64,000 nt of DNA, taken from assembly GCF_037969725.1 (NCBI RefSeq), contig NZ_CP150203.1, positions 18,501 through 82,500 on the forward strand. The letters run 5' to 3'. The stretch is from Paenibacillus sp. FSL W8-0426. Lineage in GTDB: Bacteria; Bacillota; Bacilli; Paenibacillales; Paenibacillaceae. A model generated the notes under the pieces. The model saw nothing but the letters and a program-made list of their open reading frames with translations, was not told where the DNA came from and made no database searches. Within the stretch, counting starts at the first letter, position 1. Every line of letters begins with the position of its first letter. A program made the translations under genes and the position numbers. Shown one piece after another: positions 55,177 through 64,000 of this stretch.

Positions 55177-56061
55177 ATGAAATATGCCGCATTGAATGGA
55201 AAAGTCGTTCCCATGGCAGCAGCCGTGGTTCCGGTAACGGATCACGGCTTTTTGTACGGGCTGGGACTCTTCGAGACGTTCAGGACCTATCGGGGCGTGC
55301 CTTTCCTGCTGGAACGTCATCTGGAGCGGATGGCGGCCGGTTGCCGGGAGTTGGGCATCCCCTTCCATGTGACTGCGCCCGAGGTGGAGAGCTGGATTCG
55401 GGAGTTGATGCAGGCGAACGGATTGGAAGAGGCATATGTACGCTATACCGTTTCAGCCGGGGAGGCGCCGCTCGGTTTGCCTTCATCCGATTACGGAACG
55501 CCGAATCATATCGTCCTGGCCAAGGCACTGCCGCCCGCATCGTCTGAATTGCACGAACGCGGCAAAATGCTGCAATGCCTGAAGCTGCCCCGCAACACCC
55601 CGGAAGGGGCCGTGCGGCTGAAATCGCTGCATTACATGAACAGCATTCTAGCCAAACGCGAGCTGAGTGGATATGGCGAGGCGGCTCATGGCGCGGAAGG
55701 CCTTCAGCTGACCAGGGAGGGCTATGTGGCGGAAGGCATCGTGAGCAACGTATTTTGGATAAGATCGGGTGTCCTGTATACGCCGTCCATCCATACGGGC
55801 ATACTGCCTGGCATCACCCGTGGAATGGTGTTGGAATTGGCGGGCGGGCGGAACATACCTTGCGAAGAAGGTTTGTATGCATGGGACAGCCTGCTGGAGG
55901 CGGATGAGATTTTCCTGACAGGCTCCGTGGCCGAATTGGTCCCCGTGACTTCGCTGCGTGATCCGATGGGTGAAGTCCGAATCATCAGCGACGGAAGAAT
56001 AGGTCCAATTACAGCCAGGCTTCTTCGTAAGTACCGAGAGAAAGCGGGGTTAAATTCATGA
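55177..56061 (+). CDS. pabC: Aminodeoxychorismate lyase
   Basis: 294-residue fold-type IV PLP enzyme that splits aminodeoxychorismate into p-aminobenzoate and pyruvate. Family marks: DHGFLYGLGLFETFR near 23, RHLERM near 48, the PLP lysine probably in VRLKSLHYMNSILAK near 150, EGIVSNVFWI near 188 and the phosphate loop GILPGITRGMVLE near 208. Related branched-chain or D-amino acid transaminases share these marks; the operon context fixes the function. It starts 3 bases after pabA and its end overlaps folP by 4 bases. Confidence 0.92.
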   Translation: MKYAALNGKVVPMAAAVVPVTDHGFLYGLGLFETFRTYRGVPFLLERHLERMAAGCRELGIPFHVTAPEVESWIRELMQANGLEEAYVRYTVSAGEAPLGLPSSDYGTPNHIVLAKALPPASSELHERGKMLQCLKLPRNTPEGAVRLKSLHYMNSILAKRELSGYGEAAHGAEGLQLTREGYVAEGIVSNVFWIRSGVLYTPSIHTGILPGITRGMVLELAGGRNIPCEEGLYAWDSLLEADEIFLTGSVAELVPVTSLRDPMGEVRIISDGRIGPITARLLRKYREKAGLNS

Positions 56062-56921
56062 CGCTTGCACCAATCATATATGAACGAGATTATGCATGGG
56101 GGCCGGCCGGGCTAAAGCTCGGGGAACGGACGCTTATTATGGGCATTCTCAATGTTACGCCCGATTCGTTTTCGGATGGAGGGCGTTACAACAATGTGGA
56201 GCGCGCCGTCACTCATGCGCTTCAGATGATGGAGGACGGCGCCGACCTGATCGACATCGGCGGAGAGTCGACGCGTCCCGGCTCACAGGTCGTGACCGCC
56301 GAGGAAGAGATGAGCCGGATCGTTCCGGTGATCGAGGCGCTGCGCCGGGAAGCTCCGCATATTCCCATTTCGGTGGATACCTACAAGGCGGGCGTTGCCC
56401 GTGAAGCCATCCTTGCCGGAGCTCACATTATTAACGACGTGTGGGGGGCGAAAGCTGATCCGGATATGGCCCGCACGGCTGCAGAGCTGGGATGTCCCAT
56501 CATTCTAATGCACAATCGGCAGGCGCGCGACTACACCGATTATGTGCCTGACGTCGTCCGCGACCTCCAGGAGAGCGTACGGATCGCAAAGGAGGCGAGC
56601 GTAAAAGAAAACCAAATCTGGCTGGACCCAGGTATCGGATTCGCAAAGGACCTGAACGAGAATTTGACGCTGATGTCTGCGCTTGGGGAATTGAACGAGC
56701 TGGGATATCCCGTTCTGCTCGCCACATCGCGCAAGCGGTTCATTCAGACCACGCTCGGCGTGGAGCCGGGCGATGCGGTGGAAGGCACGGCGGCAACGGT
56801 TGCCTTCGGCATCGCCCAAGGCTGCCAGATGGTTCGCGTCCATGACGTGAAGCCGATTCGGCGCACGGTGGACATGTGTGACGCCATGTTATACGCTTCT
56901 CCGGGCTTGCGGAGAAGATGA
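56058..56921 (+). CDS. folP: Dihydropteroate synthase
   Basis: 287-residue TIM-barrel enzyme that joins p-aminobenzoate to hydroxymethyl-dihydropterin pyrophosphate; target of sulfonamides. Motifs: MGILNVTPDSFSDGGRY near 28, DLIDIGGESTRPGS near 63, ISVDTYKAGVA near 102, INDVWG near 123, LDPGIGFAKDLNENL near 193 and ATSRKRFI near 221. The start overlaps pabC by 4 bases. About 120 bases separate it from folB. Confidence 0.96.
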   Translation: MTLAPIIYERDYAWGPAGLKLGERTLIMGILNVTPDSFSDGGRYNNVERAVTHALQMMEDGADLIDIGGESTRPGSQVVTAEEEMSRIVPVIEALRREAPHIPISVDTYKAGVAREAILAGAHIINDVWGAKADPDMARTAAELGCPIILMHNRQARDYTDYVPDVVRDLQESVRIAKEASVKENQIWLDPGIGFAKDLNENLTLMSALGELNELGYPVLLATSRKRFIQTTLGVEPGDAVEGTAATVAFGIAQGCQMVRVHDVKPIRRTVDMCDAMLYASPGLRRR

Positions 56922-57042
56922 AACGGCGGTCTGCCTGGACCCGTCCGGAGGAAGCGCAGCGTTTTTGGGAAAGAGGAGAAGGTTGCTAACGGAATGCGTT
57001 TGATGAGTTTGGCGGACTGCATAAAGGTTGAAGGAGGATGAA

Positions 57043-57408
57043 ATGATGGACCGGATGGTGTTGCATCGAATGGAGTATTACGGGTATCATGGCGTGTTTG
57101 AGGAAGAACGGAAACTTGGGCAGCGCTATTACATAGACCTGGAGCTGGATATGGACTTGGGGGAAGCCGGGCGTACGGACGACCTGACCAAAACGATAAA
57201 TTACGCGGAAATCCACGAGCTCGTGAAGGGCATCGTCGAGAATACGTCATTCCAGTTAATTGAAGCATTGGGTGAACATATTGCATCTTCATTACTGGAC
57301 ACTTATACTAGTATCATTGCACTTACAGTCAAGGTGACGAAGCCGCATCCGCCGTTCGATATTCATTTTGGCGGCGTGACCGTGGAGCTTCGGCGCACAA
57401 GAAAGTGA
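57043..57408 (+). CDS. folB: Dihydroneopterin aldolase
   Basis: 121-residue tunnelling-fold enzyme that cleaves dihydroneopterin to hydroxymethyl-dihydropterin and glycolaldehyde. The pattern MEYYGYHGVFEEERKLGQRYYIDLELDMDL, with the catalytic Glu/Tyr/Lys set, and DDLTKTINYAEIH near 50 are clear; KVTKPHPP near 100 holds the catalytic lysine. ATG 57043 or 57046 follows AAGGAGG; the TTG at 57028 precedes the RBS. The stop overlaps a possible GTG of folK. Confidence 0.95.
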   Translation: MMDRMVLHRMEYYGYHGVFEEERKLGQRYYIDLELDMDLGEAGRTDDLTKTINYAEIHELVKGIVENTSFQLIEALGEHIASSLLDTYTSIIALTVKVTKPHPPFDIHFGGVTVELRRTRK

Positions 57409-57416
57409 GAACGGAT

Positions 57417-57965
57417 ATGAATGCACATTCGACCTCTGAATTTTCAGAGGCTTATATTGCTTTAGGGGCTAATTTGGGGGATCGCGAGCAGACGCTGCTT
57501 GAGGCGCTGAATTTGCTTGACGAACACCCGCAGATCAAGGTTCTTCGGGGTTCTGCGCTCTATGAGACGGAGCCGGTAGGCTACGTGGATCAGCCCGCTT
57601 TTCTGAATATGGCGGTAGCGCTCCAAACGAGCCTTCAGCCTGAGCAGTTGCTTACTGCGATGCTGGAGATCGAGAATCGGCTTGGCCGGGTTCGGGATGT
57701 TCGCTGGGGCCCTCGCACCGTTGATCTGGACCTGCTTTGGGTAAATGGGGAGACAAGGGATACGGAATTGCTGCAGCTGCCGCACCCGCGAATGGGTGAG
57801 CGGGCATTTGTGCTGGTTCCGTTGTCCGACATCGTGTCCGAAGGGGAGACTACAGGTTTGTACGACGTTGTACACGCATCGTTGTCTGCGCTGGATGGAA
57901 AGGGTGGAATTCGGCTTTGGAAAACATGCAACTGGCCAATCGCATCCGGGCATTCCGGAAGTTGA
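57417..57965 (+). CDS. folK: 2-amino-4-hydroxy-6-hydroxymethyldihydropteridine pyrophosphokinase
   Basis: 182-residue enzyme that transfers pyrophosphate from ATP to hydroxymethyl-dihydropterin, giving the FolP substrate. Motifs: AYIALGANLGDRE near 12, YETEPVGYVDQPAFLNMAV near 45, and the metal/ATP motif RWGPRTVDLDLL near 97, then LPHPRMGERAFVL near 118. The start is uncertain: ATG 57417 has a weak GTGAG site; GTG 57405 overlaps the folB stop as GTGA and would add four residues. Its 3' end overlaps yazB by about 49 bases. Confidence 0.94.
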   Translation: MNAHSTSEFSEAYIALGANLGDREQTLLEALNLLDEHPQIKVLRGSALYETEPVGYVDQPAFLNMAVALQTSLQPEQLLTAMLEIENRLGRVRDVRWGPRTVDLDLLWVNGETRDTELLQLPHPRMGERAFVLVPLSDIVSEGETTGLYDVVHASLSALDGKGGIRLWKTCNWPIASGHSGS

Positions 57966-58120
57966 GAGGTTTGACGCAGCAGGAGCTTGCTGCAAAAACC
58001 GGCATATCGCTGGCTGTTCTGGGCACGATTGAGCGGGGCAACCGCGTGGTGACGGAAAAGGAGCTGGCACGGATCGTTGAAACGCTTGGGGTCAGCGCCA
58101 GCGAGCTTCAAGGGCAATAA
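57917..58120 (+). CDS. yazB: XRE-family helix-turn-helix protein (YazB-like)
   Basis: 67-residue protein consisting only of a lambda-repressor-type HTH: LANRIRAFRKLRGLTQQELAAKTGISLAVLGTIERGNR, then two short helices. It starts at TTG 57917, 9 bases after AAGGGTGG, inside the 3' end of folK; ATG 57926 is an alternative. B. subtilis has a similar small HTH gene (yazB) between folK and dusB. Its target is unknown. Confidence 0.88.
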   Translation: MENMQLANRIRAFRKLRGLTQQELAAKTGISLAVLGTIERGNRVVTEKELARIVETLGVSASELQGQ

Positions 58121-58229
58121 ATCGTATCTTCAGTTTGAATGACAGCTTGACGTTCGACATACAATGTTCAATTTTGAATCGCGGGTCTTCTGAAGGATGC
58201 CTGCAAAATGAAGGAGAGTGGGACAAGGG

Positions 58230-59249
58230 ATGCTGAAAATAGGCAATATTGAAATGAAAAATCAGGTCGTGCTGGCGCCTATGGCCGGTGTCTGCAATCC
58301 GGCTTTTCGTTTGATCGCCAAAGAATTCGGAACAGGACTCGTTTGCGCCGAGATGGTCAGCGACAAAGCGATCGTTCACGGCAACAAGCGCACGCGCCAG
58401 ATGCTGTTCGTGGATGAGCGGGAGAAGCCGCTCAGCCTGCAAATTGTCGGAGGCGACCGCCAATCGCTCGTAGAGGCTGCCAAAGTAGTCGATAAGGAAA
58501 CCAATGCAGACATCATTGACATCAACATGGGATGCCCGGTACCCAAAATAACGAAATGCGATGCAGGGGCACGCTGGCTGCTAAATCCGGACAAAATCTA
58601 CGAGATGGTATCTGCCGTAGTTGATGCTGTTGAGAAGCCAGTCACGGTCAAAATGCGTATTGGCTGGGACAGTGAGCATATCTATGTGGTCGAAAATGCC
58701 CTTGCCGTAGAACGTGCTGGAGGACAGGCAGTGAGCGTGCATGGTCGTACCCGGGAGCAGCTGTATACGGGAACAGCCGATTGGTCCCACATCAAAAACG
58801 TGAAAGAAGCCGTATCCATTCCGGTCATCGGCAATGGGGACGTAGCTACTCCGGAGGATGCGCGGCGCATGCTGGATGAAACGGGTTGCGACGGTGTCAT
58901 GATCGGCCGTGCTGCACTCGGCAATCCATGGATGCTGTATCGTACCATTCAATATTTAAGCTCCGGGGAGCTGCTGCCTGATCCGGAAGCCGAAGAAAAA
59001 ATTCGCGTGGCTATCCTGCATATGGATCGTCTCGTTGCCCTTAAGGGCGAAGTGGTCGCTGTACGCGAGATGCGCAAACATTTGGCGTGGTATCTGAAAG
59101 GGCTCAAAGGCTCCGCACGTATCAAGGACGTTATTATGGAAGGAACGAAACGTGACGAAATGGTGCAGATTTTGGAGAATTTCGTAAGTCAACTGCATCA
59201 AGAGGGGCCATCTGACGCTGAACGTGCCGTTGCTGAAAATGCATCCTAA
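58230..59249 (+). CDS. dusB: tRNA-dihydrouridine synthase B
   Basis: 339-residue FMN enzyme that reduces uridine in tRNA D-loops. Motifs: [15 protein letters not shown] near 15, [12 protein letters not shown] near 38, LSLQIVGGD near 70, [21 protein letters not shown] near 92 with the catalytic cysteine in [14 protein letters not shown] near 142, [12 protein letters not shown] near 170 and [13 protein letters not shown] near 223. ATG 58230 gives the family N-terminus [13 protein letters not shown] 58218 is an alternative closer to AAGGAGAG. It ends the folate operon, as in B. subtilis. Confidence 0.95.
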   Translation: MLKIGNIEMKNQVVLAPMAGVCNPAFRLIAKEFGTGLVCAEMVSDKAIVHGNKRTRQMLFVDEREKPLSLQIVGGDRQSLVEAAKVVDKETNADIIDINMGCPVPKITKCDAGARWLLNPDKIYEMVSAVVDAVEKPVTVKMRIGWDSEHIYVVENALAVERAGGQAVSVHGRTREQLYTGTADWSHIKNVKEAVSIPVIGNGDVATPEDARRMLDETGCDGVMIGRAALGNPWMLYRTIQYLSSGELLPDPEAEEKIRVAILHMDRLVALKGEVVAVREMRKHLAWYLKGLKGSARIKDVIMEGTKRDEMVQILENFVSQLHQEGPSDAERAVAENAS

Positions 59250-59279
59250 GACGACGTTGTAAAACGTTTACAGCCATAT

Positions 59280-59319
59280 GGGGAGTGACATTGACTTTTC
59301 GATGTCGTTCCCCTATAAT
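59280..59319 (+). promoter_or_regulatory. greA promoter embedded in an inverted repeat
   Basis: TTGACT (59291-59296), 17-base spacer, TATAAT (59314-59319). The 12-base arms GGGGAGTGACAT (59280-59291) and ATGTCGTTCCCC (59302-59313) form a dyad with two mismatches. It ends directly at the -10 and overlaps the first base of the -35. The dyad may act as dusB terminator (weak tail) or as an operator. The greA leader would be about 170 bases. Confidence 0.6.
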
Positions 59320-59497
59320 TTCTCAGTATAAATTCGCCAATGTGTGTCATAAGGCTTAGTGCATCAGGGGAAACGTTCTGTTTCTCCGGAGAACTTCATA
59401 TAGTTTTCAAGATATATGCGGGCGGGGCTTTTGAAAGACATCATGGGTTCCGTTGCCGTGCAATCAAATTATTCCCATGACAGGAGAATCGGTTGAG

Positions 59498-59974
59498 ATG
59501 AGCGATAAGGAAGTTATCCTTACACAAGAGGGACTCAAGAAACTGGAAGAAGAACTGGAGACGCTGAAGTCTGTCAAGCGCCGTGAGGTGGCTGAGCGGA
59601 TCAAGGTAGCCATCGGTTATGGCGATATCAGCGAGAACTCCGAATACGAAGATGCGAAGAATGAGCAGGCGTTCATCGAAGGCCGCATCATTACGCTGGA
59701 GAAAATGCTCCGCAACGCGCGCATCATCAACAATGACGAGATCGATACCGACGCTGTAAGCGTAGGCGCAACGGTAATCGTTGAGGATTTGGAATTTGGC
59801 GACACCATGGAGTATACCATCGTAGGTACGGCTGAATCCGATCCTTTGCAGAACAAAATCTCGAACGAAAGCCCTGTCGGAAAAGCGATTTTGGGCAAGA
59901 AAAAAGGTACGGTGGTTGACGTAAACGTGCCTGCAGGCGTTATTCAATATAAAATTGTAGATATTAAGAAGTAA
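59498..59974 (+). CDS. greA: Transcription elongation factor GreA
   Basis: 158-residue factor that stimulates transcript cleavage by backtracked RNA polymerase. The N-terminal coiled coil (about 10-75) carries [19 protein letters not shown] and the tip region [23 protein letters not shown] with the conserved acidic residues; the C-terminal FKBP-like domain has [19 protein letters not shown] 59498 gives the family length; AGGAGA lies 11 bases upstream. It has its own promoter and terminator and sits between dusB and lysS, which are adjacent in B. subtilis. Confidence 0.96.
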   Translation: MSDKEVILTQEGLKKLEEELETLKSVKRREVAERIKVAIGYGDISENSEYEDAKNEQAFIEGRIITLEKMLRNARIINNDEIDTDAVSVGATVIVEDLEFGDTMEYTIVGTAESDPLQNKISNESPVGKAILGKKKGTVVDVNVPAGVIQYKIVDIKK

Positions 59975-60005
59975 TATAATCAATGAAGCAGTCGGGAAAT
60001 GAGGC

Positions 60006-60032
60006 AAAAGCTTCCTTAGGGGAGCTTTTTTC
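60006..60032 (+). terminator. Terminator after greA
   Basis: AAAAGCTTCC, loop TTA, GGGGAGCTTTTTTC (one mismatch). Confidence 0.85.
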
Positions 60033-60206
60033 AACATGTCCGGCATGCATAAACATTGATGTACACTTGCATCCTGATACTGCAACATAAACTTCCGACA
60101 ACCGTGGTCTGCCTTTTGCGGGAAACCATCGATGAACGATGTTCCCGGCATGAGAGGAAGCGCAGATTCGCCTTTGTCTGCAATGTAAATAAGGAGATGA
60201 ATATAG

Positions 60207-61721
<1,515 letters not shown>

Positions 61722-61816
61722 GAGTTGTACTGCAAGAGTCAAAGTATCGAGAGTCGGCGTTCTGCGAATAACGGCTGCGGTTAATAATAAGGGACGCATC
61801 CAGCGTTCATAATAGA

Positions 61817-61866
61817 AGAGGAACCTGCTGTTCGGCATTACCGCTGGCGCAAGTTCCTCTTTAGGT
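61817..61866 (+). terminator. Terminator between lysS and the potassium transporter gene
   Basis: AGAGGAAC and GTTCCTCT, separated by 28 bases with internal pairing, followed by TTAGGTTT. Confidence 0.65.
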
Positions 61867-61908
61867 TTAATATGCGGTTTTTATTATGTTTTAGAAGAGG
61901 TGCCCTTT

Positions 61909-63246
61909 ATGAAGTTCAAGCTTCATTTAGCCAAAATCCTGTCTCCTCCGTTAATCCTGGTAGGTGGATTTTTATTGATCATAACCATCGGTACCATTCT
62001 GCTTATGATGCCTTTTGCCAATCAGAGCGGAGTACATCTGCCATTGATCGATGCGCTGTTTACCGCGACCTCAGCTGCTTGCGTTACAGGGTTGGTCGTG
62101 GTGGATGTGGGTACGACGTTCAATCTGTTCGGCCAGATCGTTATTATGGTATTAATGCAGCTGGGCGGACTGGGGTTCATGACACTTGCAACCTTGTTTG
62201 CGCTTGTGGTGGGTAAGCGGATTTCCCTGAAGGACAGGCTGCTGCTTAAAGAGGCCATTAACGCCGACAGCATGGAAGGCATCGTGCGCATCATCCGCAA
62301 GGTGCTGATATTTTCGTTTACCATTGAGGGGATTGCTGCAGTGATATTGGCTCTTCGATGGGCGCTTGAAATGCCCTTTGGCCAAGCGGTTTATTACGGA
62401 ATTTTCCACTCCGTATCTTTATTCAACAACGGTGGCTTCGACCTGTTCGGCAACAGTTTTCAATATTTTACGGGAGACTGGTTGTTCAACATTACTGCAT
62501 CCGTTCTCGTCGTTTCCGGCGGACTGGGGTTTGTGGTGCTTAATGATCTGTTCGAGTATCGTAAAAAACGGCGTTTGTCTCTGCAATCGAAGCTGGTATT
62601 ATCCGTCTCGGGTTCGTTAATCGGTATCGGTGCGCTTGTATTGTTCATTTTTGAGTTCACCAATCCCCATACGCTTGCTTCGCTTACATGGGACGAAAAG
62701 ATCTATGCTTCCTTCTTCCAGTCCGTTTCGACGCGTTCTTCGGGTACAAGCACCATTGATATTACCGAAATGCGGCAGGCTACGCAGTTTTTCTTCATAC
62801 TGCTGATGTTTATCGGGGCCTCGCCGGGCTCCACCGGGGGCGGCATCAAAACAACGACGTTCCTGATCATGATCGGGGCAGTGTATGCCATGATTCGAGG
62901 GAATCGGGATATCGTGTTTTTCCGACATCGCGTACCCAAGGAGCTGTTGATGCGTGCATTAACCATCATTATGGTCTCGTTGATCATCTTTATGATCGTT
63001 GTTATGCTTCTCCTCACGACAGAAGATGCGCCGTTTCTTGCATTGATGTTTGAAGCAGCTTCGGCGATCGGAACGGTAGGACTATCAGTAGGGGTGACCT
63101 CGGAGCTTAGCGATTGGGGAAAAATCATTATCTCCCTTACCATGTTCATCGGCCGGATCGGCCCGTTAACGATTGCGTATGCATTACGCCCTCGCAAGGA
63201 GAAGAGATTGTACCGCCATCCGGAAGGGCGAATCATTATCGGATAA
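61909..63246 (+). CDS. KtrB/TrkH-type potassium transporter membrane subunit
   Basis: 445-residue polytopic protein of the superfamily of K+ transporters, with four M1-P-M2 repeats. The four pore segments with selectivity-filter glycines are ATSAACVTGLVVVD near 48, HSVSLFNNGGFDLFGN near 165, SVSTRSSGTSTID near 280 and EAASAIGTVGLSVG near 390. The length fits KtrB or KtrD. These proteins need a cytoplasmic RCK subunit (KtrA/C), which is not encoded next to it. In Bacillus the Ktr systems are inhibited by c-di-AMP. ATG 61909 has GAAGAGG 8 bases upstream. This gene is not at this position in B. subtilis. Confidence 0.92.
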   Translation: MKFKLHLAKILSPPLILVGGFLLIITIGTILLMMPFANQSGVHLPLIDALFTATSAACVTGLVVVDVGTTFNLFGQIVIMVLMQLGGLGFMTLATLFALVVGKRISLKDRLLLKEAINADSMEGIVRIIRKVLIFSFTIEGIAAVILALRWALEMPFGQAVYYGIFHSVSLFNNGGFDLFGNSFQYFTGDWLFNITASVLVVSGGLGFVVLNDLFEYRKKRRLSLQSKLVLSVSGSLIGIGALVLFIFEFTNPHTLASLTWDEKIYASFFQSVSTRSSGTSTIDITEMRQATQFFFILLMFIGASPGSTGGGIKTTTFLIMIGAVYAMIRGNRDIVFFRHRVPKELLMRALTIIMVSLIIFMIVVMLLLTTEDAPFLALMFEAASAIGTVGLSVGVTSELSDWGKIIISLTMFIGRIGPLTIAYALRPRKEKRLYRHPEGRIIIG

Positions 63247-63253
63247 ACCAAAT

Positions 63254-63329
63254 AACCGCAAAACCCGCCGAATTTCATCCAGGCATCAGCTCAGGTGAAA
63301 TGTCGAATCGGGTTTTGCGGTTTTTTTTG
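63254..63329 (+). terminator. Terminator between the transporter and tetR
   Basis: AACCGCAAAACCCG pairs perfectly with CGGGTTTTGCGGTT (63309-63322); an inner AATTTCA/TGAAAT pair extends the stem. Eight T residues follow on the + strand. On the minus strand the tail is ATTTGGTTTAT, so it may also stop tetR transcripts. Confidence 0.9.
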
Positions 63330-63354
63330 TTTTCAGGGTCTGGTTTCGTCTTTA

Positions 63355-63951
63355 TTACGTTTTACTGCATAGAGAGGATAGATGCAGCTCAACGATGTCC
63401 TCCAACAGTTGGGGTTCCATCTGCTCGGGATTCAATATGGCATGAACGGCAAGGCCGTCAATCAATGCGTATAAACGTTCCGTTTCCAGTTGTTCCTGCA
63501 TATCGGGTTTGGCCAACCCGAGCTTGATTAAATACTGAATGACGGAGGAAGCGGTATAACGCAATTCTCCATATACCTGGTCTGCTAGCGATTTCAGCGC
63601 CGGATCTGTCTTGGATTTGGCCGTAAAAGCATACCACACCTCCATTTCGGCCATGTTCTCTTCCGTCGTCGGCAATACCTCAAGCAGCAGCCTCTTTGCA
63701 TTTTCCAATGGCGGGCCGTTAAGGTCCAGTCTTTTAATGCGTTCGTGTACACGCTTCGAGACCAAGGTCATTGCATATAACAACAACTCGGACTGAGTGG
63801 AAAAATAGTGACGCATGGAGCCGGGCGAGATGCCGGCCTCTTCGGCAATTTTGCGAACAGAGGCTTGTTCCATGCCATCCCTTCGTATGACGCGCCATGC
63901 TGCCTCGGCTACGAGCAAGCGTTGTTTGTCGTGATCTACAATTTTAGGCAT
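63355..63951 (-). CDS. TetR/AcrR family transcriptional regulator
   Basis: 198-residue regulator. The N-terminal HTH (about 9-55) reads RLLVAEAAWRVIRRDGMEQASVRKIAEEAGISPGSMRHYFSTQSELL, the TetR signature. The C-terminal ligand domain resembles the BetI-like group (LEVLPTTEENMAEMEVWYAFTAKSKTDP and LIDGLAVHAILNP). The ligand and target are unknown. It is convergent to the potassium transporter. No ribosome binding site precedes its ATG, and a TATAAT lies only 6 bases upstream, so the mRNA may be leaderless (see promoter at 63958). Confidence 0.9.
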   Translation of the reverse strand: MPKIVDHDKQRLLVAEAAWRVIRRDGMEQASVRKIAEEAGISPGSMRHYFSTQSELLLYAMTLVSKRVHERIKRLDLNGPPLENAKRLLLEVLPTTEENMAEMEVWYAFTAKSKTDPALKSLADQVYGELRYTASSVIQYLIKLGLAKPDMQEQLETERLYALIDGLAVHAILNPEQMEPQLLEDIVELHLSSLCSKT

Positions 63952-63957
63952 ATACGA

Positions 63958-63987
63958 ATTATATCACTATTGATTAATATAATACAA
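63958..63987 (-). promoter_or_regulatory. Promoter of tetR, possibly giving a leaderless mRNA
   Basis: On the minus strand TTGTAT (63987-63982), 18-base spacer, TATAAT (63963-63958). Six bases separate the -10 from the ATG, so transcription would start at or next to the A of the start codon. Confidence 0.55.
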
Positions 63988-63991
63988 TTGT
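63984..63991. promoter_or_regulatory. Candidate TetR operator
   Basis: The 8-base palindrome ACAATTGT overlaps the -35 of the tetR promoter. Autoregulatory TetR operators often lie here. The window ends 9 bases later, so any divergent gene is not visible. Confidence 0.35.
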
Positions 63992-64000
63992 GTTAAATTG

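Overview
The window is an origin-proximal stretch of a Bacillota chromosome of mid GC content, almost certainly Paenibacillus or a close relative. Gene order follows the Bacillus subtilis 0-6 degree region closely: gin, yaaO, tmk, darA (yaaQ), yaaR, holB, ricT, yabA, yabB, rsmI, abrB, tatD, yabE, rnmV, rsmA, yabG, veg, sspF, ispE, purR, spoVG, glmU, prs, pth, fin, mfd, spoVT, yabM, yabN, hbs, rqcP, yabP, yabQ, divIC, yabR, spoIIE, yabS, yabT, tilS, hprT, ftsH, coaX, hslO, yacD, cysK, pabBAC, folP, folB, folK, yazB, dusB, lysS. Four B. subtilis genes are missing at their expected positions: yazA, metS, yabJ/ridA and ctc. The insertions are an HD-domain phosphohydrolase gene, a PrsA-like lipoprotein gene, hbs, nadABC, greA, a KtrB/TrkH-type potassium transporter and a TetR regulator. 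Nearly all genes lie on the + strand (leading strand). The exceptions are a truncated membrane protein at the left edge, abrB, a small unknown gene at 22.7 kb, and tetR at the right edge.

Layout: 0-9 kb holds the sigma-G inhibitor Gin, a PLP decarboxylase, nucleotide and replication functions (tmk, holB, yabA), c-di-AMP receptor DarA, RicT, and RNA methyltransferases. 9-14 kb holds abrB with Spo0A boxes, the HD gene, tatD, and a c-di-AMP (ydaO) riboswitch controlling a G5/3D cell-wall protein. 14-24 kb holds rRNA maturation (rnmV, rsmA), spore genes (yabG, sspF, spoVG, fin), veg with two consensus promoters, purR, glmU, prs and pth. 24-39 kb holds mfd, a PrsA-like foldase, spoVT, a SpoVB-type flippase, yabN, hbs, RqcP, spore and division membrane proteins and spoIIE. 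39-51 kb holds yabS-yabT, tilS, hprT, ftsH, the NAD operon nadABC, coaX and hslO. 51-62 kb holds cysK, the p-aminobenzoate/folate operon, dusB, greA and lysS. The last 2 kb holds a potassium transporter and a TetR regulator.

Sporulation is the main theme. The sequence carries matches to sigma-F (gin), sigma-G (sspF, spoVT), sigma-H (spoVG), sigma-E (yabP, yabS) and sigma-K (yabG) promoters, plus Spo0A boxes at abrB, upstream of the HD gene, and at a spoIIE promoter with the characteristic 21-bp spacer. A second theme is c-di-AMP: DarA, the ydaO riboswitch and a Ktr/Trk potassium channel subunit. I found no prophage, IS element, CRISPR array, rRNA or tRNA, and no clearly foreign gene island. 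The most unusual observations are the apparent circular permutation of the YabS VWA domain, the Spo0A-box cluster between abrB and the HD gene, a helically phased repeat operator at nadABC, an apparently leaderless tetR, and a small minus-strand gene whose stop codon sits inside its own terminator.
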